In this document: positions 7,574-12,244 of the stretch, one piece after another
Numbering within the stretch: the first letter of the stretch is position 1
How the letters are laid out: every line of letters begins with the position of its first letter
Position numbers and translations under genes: made by a program
Notes under the pieces: generated by a model
Databases searched by the model: none
Told to the model about the DNA's origin: nothing
Seen by the model: only the letters and a program-made list of their open reading frames with translations
DNA from: GCA-002840015 sp033765245
GTDB lineage: Bacteria; Pseudomonadota; Gammaproteobacteria; Xanthomonadales; Xanthomonadaceae
Assembly: GCA_033765245.1 (NCBI GenBank)
Contig: JANRIF010000273.1
Location: 1 to 12,244, forward strand
Reading direction: 5' to 3'
DNA length: 12,244 bases

Positions 7574-8771
7574 GGGTCATGTGCTCCATTTCGACGCCGA
7601 GCACGGCGCAGGGGTCGAACGCCGCCGCCGCCAGGCGGACCATGCGTTGCGCACCCTCTGCCGGCAGCCCGACCAGCACCTGCGACAGGCTGCCGCGTGG
7701 GTGCAGCGCCCACTCGGTCGGCGCCACCGAACGCAGACCCGCGATGCGCTCGCCATCCAGTTGCACCCAGTAGGCCAGCGGACCGCGCACCGTTGCGACC
7801 ACGGCGCAACCGCTGTCGGGGGCCATCGGAACGGCGTTTGTCGGCATCGGTGGCTGCGTTCTCAAGGCAGCATCGCGCAGCGCCGCAATCAGCGTTGCCG
7901 CGGCGGCGAGCATCGCCAGCAGGCGCGCGCCCAGCGCGCCGGCAGTGTCGAAAATGCGTCGCTCCCCGGCTGCGCAATCGGCATAGGCACCGACTTCGGC
8001 CGGCACGCCATCCGCGCTCGGTTGTCGGCCGAACTCGGGATCGGCCGACAGGCGTTGCGCAAACCACTCGGCCGACGGCATCGCGAGCAAGCGCGCATCC
8101 GGCGGGCGCACCGATGCCAACGGCGACTCGCGTATCGCATCGAGCAGATCGCGCAACGGGTTCTCCGTCGTACCCACCCACTCGCACAGCACGGCGGCGT
8201 GCGTGGCGCGCGGCGCGGACTCGCCGAACACCGCCAGTTGCAGATGCGCGGCCAGATCGCGCAGCGCGTCGGCGCGTTCACTGCGCGCGAGCGGCGACTG
8301 CGGATCGGATGGTCGTACGGCGCGCAAGCGCGCGGCGGCGTCGATGAGCTGACGCAGTTCCCTCGTGCGCGGCGATTGCCCGAGCAACGCGCGCCAGTCG
8401 ATCAGGCTGCGCCAGCCGTGCGCCACCGCGAGTTCGGCCCAAAGCAGGTCGCGCTTCGCGCTGGCGTCAACGGGGGACGCATCGCCGCGCGCCGCCGCGA
8501 TGGCGCGCGCGCAGGCCAACGCATGCGCGCTGCCGCAGATCGGAAACAGCCGGCGTACCAGATCGGGCACCGCGTCGGCGTGGTAGCCGCGCAGCACATC
8601 CAGCAAGGCGGCGGGCCGGCGATTGTCGATGTGCAGCGCGGCGATGCGTCCGGCTGCGAGGGTCAAGCGCAGTCGCAGCTCGGCACCTTCATCGGCACCG
8701 CCGAACGGGACAGCAGGTGTGACCTTGTCGTCCATGTGGCGTGCGCTCGCCGCTGGAAGCGTGATTGCCAT
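7566..8771 (-). CDS. hupK: HupK/HoxV-like degenerate large-subunit scaffold protein
   Basis: The 401-residue protein looks like a worn large subunit. Near the N-terminus it has FPICGSAH (76-83) where large subunits have RICGVCxxxH. It ends with FDPCAVLGVEMEHM (385-398) where large subunits have FDPCxxCxxHM. One cysteine of each catalytic pair therefore remains (Cys79, Cys388) and the second is missing, so it cannot hold a normal NiFe site. HupK/HoxV proteins are thought to act as a scaffold or carrier for Fe(CN)2CO between HypCD and the real large subunit in aerobic maturation. The middle is Ala-rich and poorly conserved. The start is uncertain: 8771 gives the longest frame but has no clear ribosome site, while Met13 (8735) has a weak GGCGAG upstream and fits the FNR-like box better. 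The position before hypA matches hoxV/hupK. Confidence 0.85.
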   Translation of the reverse strand: MAITLPAASARHMDDKVTPAVPFGGADEGAELRLRLTLAAGRIAALHIDNRRPAALLDVLRGYHADAVPDLVRRLFPICGSAHALACARAIAAARGDASPVDASAKRDLLWAELAVAHGWRSLIDWRALLGQSPRTRELRQLIDAAARLRAVRPSDPQSPLARSERADALRDLAAHLQLAVFGESAPRATHAAVLCEWVGTTENPLRDLLDAIRESPLASVRPPDARLLAMPSAEWFAQRLSADPEFGRQPSADGVPAEVGAYADCAAGERRIFDTAGALGARLLAMLAAAATLIAALRDAALRTQPPMPTNAVPMAPDSGCAVVATVRGPLAYWVQLDGERIAGLRSVAPTEWALHPRGSLSQVLVGLPAEGAQRMVRLAAAAFDPCAVLGVEMEHMTHA

Positions 8772-8797
8772 CAGGCCACACTGTGGGCGCGCCCGGC

Positions 8798-8811
8798 ATG
8801 ATTTAGATCAA
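8798..8811 (-). promoter_or_regulatory. FNR/ANR-like box in front of hupK-hyp genes
   Basis: On the minus strand the site reads TTGATctaaATCAt, nine of the ten defined bases of the FNR/ANR palindrome TTGAT-N4-ATCAA. It lies in the only sizeable gap of the operon (8772-8867). If it acts as a typical activator site centred about 41.5 bases before the transcript start, transcription would begin near 8763, inside the first codons of the long hupK frame, favouring the Met13 start at 8735. I see no good -10 hexamer at the expected place, so the promoter role is inferred. Oxygen-responsive FNR-type control of hyp genes from internal promoters is known in other bacteria. Confidence 0.6.
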
Positions 8812-8867
8812 ACGCGCCGTTAACGCGAATGAACTGGCATCACGCAGATGGCTGCCGGTCGGCGCAC

Positions 8868-9344
8868 TCAAGGCCCTGGTGGACGCAGGAACAGGGCTCG
8901 ACGCCCCGGATTGCGCAGCGCCTGCGGCGAGCGCTCATCGAGGGTCAGCACTTGCGCCAGCCGCAGTCGCGCCTCGGTGCGCGCCTGCATCTGGGTGCCG
9001 AACTGCTGCATCGGCGAATGCAGCGAGTGCGCCCAGAACGCGCCCACCGCAGGATCGCCGCCATAAAGAAATCCGCGCGCACCGCCCGTTAACGCAATCT
9101 GCCGCGATTCGCCGTAGCGGTGTGGGTCGATCGGCTCCAGCACGAGCGGCAACACGATCAGATTCATGAACCACGGGGTGATGAGCACGCCGATCAAATG
9201 CGTCTCATCGAGTTCGGAGAAGTCCCAGGCCTCGACTTCGAGGTTCGGGTTGTAGAACGGCAGGTCGCGCATCTGCTCATCGCCGATCTGACGGAAGCGC
9301 ACCGTCAACGCCGAAATCCGCAGGTCCACCGCGTGTGCGTTCAT
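8868..9344 (-). CDS. hybE: HybE/HupJ-family hydrogenase assembly chaperone
   Basis: The 158-residue protein matches the HybE/HupJ/HoxT family, with the hallmark ITPWFMNLIVLPL at 55-67, the preceding NPNLEVEAWDF (32-42) and MQQFGTQMQARTEA (112-125). Family members help mature the hydrogenase and, in E. coli HybE, recognise the Tat-exported small subunit to prevent premature export; that role is transferred here by homology. No rubredoxin domain is fused to it and none is encoded next to it. The ATG at 9344 overlaps the hupF stop as ATGA and has a strong GGGAGGG eight bases upstream, which sets this start rather than the longer open frame. It is the last gene before the 96-base gap. Confidence 0.9.
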   Translation of the reverse strand: MNAHAVDLRISALTVRFRQIGDEQMRDLPFYNPNLEVEAWDFSELDETHLIGVLITPWFMNLIVLPLVLEPIDPHRYGESRQIALTGGARGFLYGGDPAVGAFWAHSLHSPMQQFGTQMQARTEARLRLAQVLTLDERSPQALRNPGRRALFLRPPGP

Positions 9345-9589
9345 GCCGCTGCCCTCCCGGATTCGGCGAGTTGGTGCTGGATGTCGTGGTACAGCGCCAG
9401 CAGTTCGCCGGCTTCCTCGGCGCTGAGCCTGGCCACCGCGTAACGCTGCGCCTGCACTGCCAGCCAGTCGCCCACGGCGACCGGCTCGTCGAGCAGATGC
9501 AGCAGGATCGGCAGCCGCGTGTCGCCGCGTTCGATCATGGCGAAGCCGGGGCCCACCGCAACCACTTGCGCCGGCGCGGCGAAGCACAT
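9341..9589 (-). CDS. hupF: HypC-family chaperone, HupF/HoxL (HybG)-like
   Basis: An 82-residue relative of HypC that begins MCFAAPAQVV, very like the MCHAVPAQVV of the second copy at 3927-4145, so the essential Cys2 is present. It aligns closely up to GDW at 40-42, but where HypC has VHVGFA it has VQAQRY (45-50), so the HypC histidine is Gln46. In Hox/Hup operons a protein at this place (HupF/HoxL) serves as an operon-specific chaperone for the large subunit, thought to work during aerobic maturation. HybG is the E. coli hydrogenase-2 counterpart. The start shares one base with the hybD stop (TGATG). Exact sub-family is uncertain; the HypC-family assignment is firm. Confidence 0.88.
   Translation of the reverse strand: MCFAAPAQVVAVGPGFAMIERGDTRLPILLHLLDEPVAVGDWLAVQAQRYAVARLSAEEAGELLALYHDIQHQLAESGRAAA
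9352..9358 (-). promoter_or_regulatory. Strong ribosome binding site of hybE
   Basis: GGGAGGG on the minus strand ends eight bases before the ATG at 9344. It lies inside the end of hupF and decides the hybE start against the longer open frame. Confidence 0.65.
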
Positions 9590-10107
9590 CAGGCCACCCG
9601 CGCCTGCAGCAAGGTCGGCGCCGCGCCGAGCGCGTTCAATCGGGCGATCACGCGCTCCAGCGCCAGCTCGCAGGCGCGCTCACCGGTGGCGCTCATCTCG
9701 GTGCCCAGTTCGGTGCACTCGGGCTCGATCGCGATCAGCCACAACCCGGCCGGCAGCGCGTCGATCAGCGCTGCCGCGGCCAGCAGGTCGGACAGGCCGA
9801 TCTGGTGCGGCGAGATGCGCTGCTGGAAGAACGCCGGCACGGCATCGCCGAAAAACTCGCGCACGCTGCCTGGCGGCGCGTCGAGCCGACCGCAATCCAC
9901 CACCAGCAGGTGTTGGCAGGCGGCGAGGTCATCGAGCAAGGTCATGCCGGAGGTGCCGCCATCGAGCGCGCAGACGTTGTCGGGCAGCCGATAGCGCGCC
10001 TGCAGCCGTTCGACCACGTGCACGCCGATGCCTTCGTCTTCGAGCAGGATATTGCCGATGCCCAGCACCAGGATGTTCGGAACCGGCGCGGCATTCGCGG
10101 CATGCAT
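9589..10107 (-). CDS. hybD: HybD/HupD/HoxM maturation endopeptidase
   Basis: Nickel-dependent endopeptidase that removes the C-terminal tail of the large subunit once the NiFe site is complete, checking for bound nickel. The 172-residue protein has the family opening ILVLGIGNILLEDEGIGV (12-29). The three nickel-sensing residues known from E. coli HybD correspond to Glu25, Asp71 (VVDCG) and His101 (SPHQIG), all present. LDGGTSGM (48-55) is also typical. It starts two bases after the stop of hybC, its substrate, and overlaps hupF by one base. The ATG at 10107 has a modest AAGGCG upstream; starts further up would lie inside hybC. Confidence 0.95.
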   Translation of the reverse strand: MHAANAAPVPNILVLGIGNILLEDEGIGVHVVERLQARYRLPDNVCALDGGTSGMTLLDDLAACQHLLVVDCGRLDAPPGSVREFFGDAVPAFFQQRISPHQIGLSDLLAAAALIDALPAGLWLIAIEPECTELGTEMSATGERACELALERVIARLNALGAAPTLLQARVA

Positions 10108-10109
10108 GC

Positions 10110-11816
10110 TCAAAACGCCTTGACCTGCACGATCGGGCGTCGCTGCGGGTCGGTCATGTGGATGGCGCAGGCGATGCACGGGTCGAAGCTGTGAATCGTG
10201 CGCAACACTTCCAGCGGCAATTCCGGATCGGCCACCGGATTGTCGAGCAGCGCCGCTTCGTATGGGCCGGGGCGGCCCTGATCGTCGCGTGGCCCGGCGT
10301 TCCAGGTCGAGGGCACCACCGCCTGGTAGTTCTTGATCTTGCCGTCCTCGATCACCACCCAATGCGAGAGCACGCCGCGCGGCGCCTCGTGGAAACCGAA
10401 GCCGCGGATCTCGCCTTTCGGGAAAGTCGGCCGGTTGTACGTATCGAAATCGCGCTTGGCGATGTTCGCCATCAACAGGTTCCACTGGTTGACCAGGCTA
10501 TCGTGCAGCACCGCGCAACGCACCGCGCGCGCGGCGATGCGGCCGATGGTGGAGTGCAATGCGGTCAACGGAATGCGCGACCCCGCCACCGCGCTGGCCT
10601 GATCGATCAGCTTGTTCAGATGGCGATTGGTCGATTCGTGTCCGGCCGCGGCCATCGCCAGCACATTCGCCAGCGGACCCACCTGCATGCGCTCGCCATG
10701 GAAGGTCGGTGCCTTGATCCAGGAGTATTTGCCGTCGTCCTGGAAATCCGTGTAGTGCGGTTCGGTCTGGCCGTCCCACGGATGCAACGCGGCGTCGTTA
10801 CCCTGGTACTGATACCAGGCGTGGCCGATCTCCTCCTTCACGCCGTCGCGGAAGAAGGCGTCCTGATAGTCGGAAATGGCGTGGAATTTGCCGAGATCGC
10901 CGTCGGGGATATGCCCGCCGGGCAGTTCGAATGTCTTGCCCATCTCGTCCAACGGCAGGTCCGGTACCGACAGGTAGTTGGTGATGCCCTTGCCGTAGCC
11001 GGTCCACTCGGCATACAGCGCGCCGACCGCCGCCACGTCGGCCATCATCGCGTTGTGCACGAAGTCGCCGAGTTGATCGATCAGCGCCTTGACCGCGTAC
11101 AGCCGCTCCAGCGTCAGGGTCGACTGGCTGTCGGGATTGATCGGATTGGCGACGCCGCCCACCGCCAGGTTCTGGATGTGCGGCGTCTTGGAGCCGAGGA
11201 TGGCGACGATCTTGTTGGCGCTGCGCTGCACTTCCAGCGCCTGCAGATAGTGCGCGGCCGCCATCAGGTTGGCATCGGGCGAGAGCTTCATCGCCGGGTG
11301 GCCCCAGTAGCCCGAGGCGTACACGCCAAGCTGGCCGCTGGCGACGAAGGTGCTCAGGCGATCGCGCGCCGCCTGCATCTGCTGCACCGAGTTGCCCTGG
11401 TAGTCCGACAGCGACTGCGCCAGTGCCGCGGCGCCGAGCGGATTGCCTTGGAGCGATGACACGATGTCGACCCAATCGAGCGCGGCGAGATGGTAGAAGT
11501 GCACCAGATGATCGTGGATACCGTGCGCGGTGATGATCAGGTTGCGGATGTACTGCGCGTTCAGCGGCACTGGCAGTTGCAGCGCGTTCTCCACCGCCCG
11601 CACCGAGGTGATCGCGTGTACGGTGGTGCACACGCCGCAGATGCGTTGCGCGAACACCCACGCATCGCGCGGATCGCGGCCTTTCAGGATCAGCTCGATG
11701 CCGCGCCACATCTGGCCGGAGGACCAGGCCTTGGTCACGCGGCCGCCGTCCACCTCGACATCGACGCGCAGATGGCCTTCGATGCGAGTGATGGGATCGA
11801 TTACCACACGAGTCAT
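10110..11816 (-). CDS. hybC: [NiFe]-hydrogenase large subunit, HybC type
   Basis: Catalytic subunit that splits H2 at a Ni-Fe(CN)2CO site. The 568-residue product has RIEGH at 11-15 (Glu13), the first cysteine pair in RICGVCTTVH (Cys60, Cys63) and the second in FDPCIACAIH (Cys547, Cys550). It also has the GYWGHPAMKL segment and the conserved EAPRGVLSHW, whose arginine overhangs the active site. A 15-residue tail follows His553 and should be removed by HybD between His553 and Met554. Long stretches resemble E. coli HybC, including NAQYIRN, KTPHIQNLAVGGVANPIN and NYQAVVPSTWN. Together with the adjacent hybB this suggests the group 1 respiratory uptake type. It has no signal peptide and would be exported with a Tat-carrying small subunit, encoded outside the window. 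The ATG has GGAG six bases upstream. Confidence 0.97.
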   Translation of the reverse strand: MTRVVIDPITRIEGHLRVDVEVDGGRVTKAWSSGQMWRGIELILKGRDPRDAWVFAQRICGVCTTVHAITSVRAVENALQLPVPLNAQYIRNLIITAHGIHDHLVHFYHLAALDWVDIVSSLQGNPLGAAALAQSLSDYQGNSVQQMQAARDRLSTFVASGQLGVYASGYWGHPAMKLSPDANLMAAAHYLQALEVQRSANKIVAILGSKTPHIQNLAVGGVANPINPDSQSTLTLERLYAVKALIDQLGDFVHNAMMADVAAVGALYAEWTGYGKGITNYLSVPDLPLDEMGKTFELPGGHIPDGDLGKFHAISDYQDAFFRDGVKEEIGHAWYQYQGNDAALHPWDGQTEPHYTDFQDDGKYSWIKAPTFHGERMQVGPLANVLAMAAAGHESTNRHLNKLIDQASAVAGSRIPLTALHSTIGRIAARAVRCAVLHDSLVNQWNLLMANIAKRDFDTYNRPTFPKGEIRGFGFHEAPRGVLSHWVVIEDGKIKNYQAVVPSTWNAGPRDDQGRPGPYEAALLDNPVADPELPLEVLRTIHSFDPCIACAIHMTDPQRRPIVQVKAF

Positions 11817-11822
11817 CTCAAT

Positions 11823-11826
11823 CTCC
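11823..11826 (-). promoter_or_regulatory. Ribosome binding site of hybC
   Basis: GGAG on the minus strand, six bases before the hybC ATG, in the 13-base space after the hybB stop. It confirms the hybC start. Confidence 0.6.
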
Positions 11827-11829
11827 GAT

Positions 11830-12244
11830 TCAGGCGCGCGCCACTCGCCGCGTTGGCGAGTGCAGGACGGGGAATTGCTTGATGAAAACCAGATACAGCA
11901 GGATTTCCAGCGAGGTCACGCCAAGCGTCACCAGGAACTCCGGCGCCGACGGGAAGTACTGGTAACCATCGATCGCGGGCCGATAGGCGACCAGATAGGC
12001 ATTGATGCGATACATGACGCCGAACAGCATCAGCGATACGCCACCCAGAAAGGTCATCACTTCGTCGCGGCGCGCTCTGGGTACCAGGAAGGCGTAAACG
12101 GCGAAGCCGGCGAAGGCGTTTTCGAACCAGAATGAACCGGCCAGGGCGGTTGTCGCGAAGGCCTCGTCCAGCGCGCCGCGCCACAGCAAATCGCCCCATC
12201 GCAACACCAGCCAGGCGGCCAGCAGCCAGCCCACTACCTGCGAG
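11830..12244 (-). CDS. hybB: HybB-type hydrogenase membrane subunit, C-terminal part
   Basis: The last 137 residues of an NrfD/PsrC-family integral membrane protein; the frame is open to the right edge, so the N-terminal part is missing from the window, not from the gene. About four hydrophobic segments are visible, starting VVGWLLAAWLVLRWGDLLW, FWFENAFAGFAVYAFLVP, VMTFLGGVSLMLFGVMY and FLVTLGVTSLEILLYLVFI. The ending DGYQYFPSAPEFLVTLG followed by FIKQFPVL is characteristic of HybB. HybB exchanges electrons with the quinone pool and, in E. coli hydrogenase-2, couples this to proton movement. The E. coli protein has about 390 residues, so roughly a third is seen. It directly precedes hybC, as in the E. 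coli hyb operon. It is not a cytochrome b (HupC/HoxZ) subunit. Confidence 0.9.
   Translation of the reverse strand, partial: SQVVGWLLAAWLVLRWGDLLWRGALDEAFATTALAGSFWFENAFAGFAVYAFLVPRARRDEVMTFLGGVSLMLFGVMYRINAYLVAYRPAIDGYQYFPSAPEFLVTLGVTSLEILLYLVFIKQFPVLHSPTRRVARA

Noticed and set aside
7566..8771. HupK considered as a broken large-subunit pseudogene
   Set aside because: The frame is full-length and intact, overlaps hypA in a coupled way, sits where hupK/hoxV belongs, and has specifically retained one cysteine per motif.
9519..11459. Plus-strand open frame of 646 codons
   Set aside because: Antisense to hybC and hybD, both of which have complete family motifs; the translation is low-complexity Arg/His-rich with no recognisable domain.

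Overview
The window is one uninterrupted [NiFe]-hydrogenase structural and maturation operon, read entirely from the minus strand (from high to low coordinates). The DNA is strongly GC-rich. The gene set, the gene order and an FNR/ANR-type site suggest a proteobacterium, most likely beta or gamma. This is an inference from family resemblance; nothing in the window fixes the taxon. The long open frames on the plus strand are shadows of the real genes.

Layout in transcription order: the C-terminal third of a HybB-type membrane subunit (cut by the right edge, ends 11830); the catalytic large subunit hybC (11816-10110); its maturation protease hybD/hupD (10107-9589); a HypC-family chaperone, hupF/hoxL-like (9589-9341); the assembly chaperone hybE/hupJ (9344-8868); a 96-base gap with an FNR/ANR-like palindrome; hupK/hoxV, a degenerate large-subunit relative (8771-7566); then hypA, hypB, hypF, hypC, hypD, hypE and hypX (7573-95). 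A hairpin lies beyond hypX at the left edge. Apart from the 96-base gap, every junction is an overlap or a gap of at most 13 bases, so the genes are probably translationally coupled.

How the genes work together: HypF and HypE turn carbamoyl phosphate into a cyanide group. HypC and HypD hold the iron while Fe(CN)2CO is assembled. HypX makes the CO ligand from a one-carbon formyl donor. HupF and HupK probably receive, protect or pass on the iron centre for the large subunit. HypA and HypB add nickel. HybD then trims the C-terminal tail so that HybC can join its small subunit. HybB anchors the enzyme and connects it to quinone.

The most interesting point is the mixture. The structural part (HybB next to a HybC-like large subunit) resembles the E. 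coli hydrogenase-2 type. The maturation part (HupF, HupK, hypABFCDEX in that order) resembles the aerobic, oxygen-tolerant Hox/Hup systems, and the CO-producing HypX belongs to that world. Accessory genes specific to the small subunit (hoxO, hoxQ, and the rubredoxin hoxR) are absent from the stretch shown. The small subunit and ferredoxin-like subunit are outside the window, so oxygen tolerance itself cannot be judged here. All components belong to known families; I see no wholly novel system.
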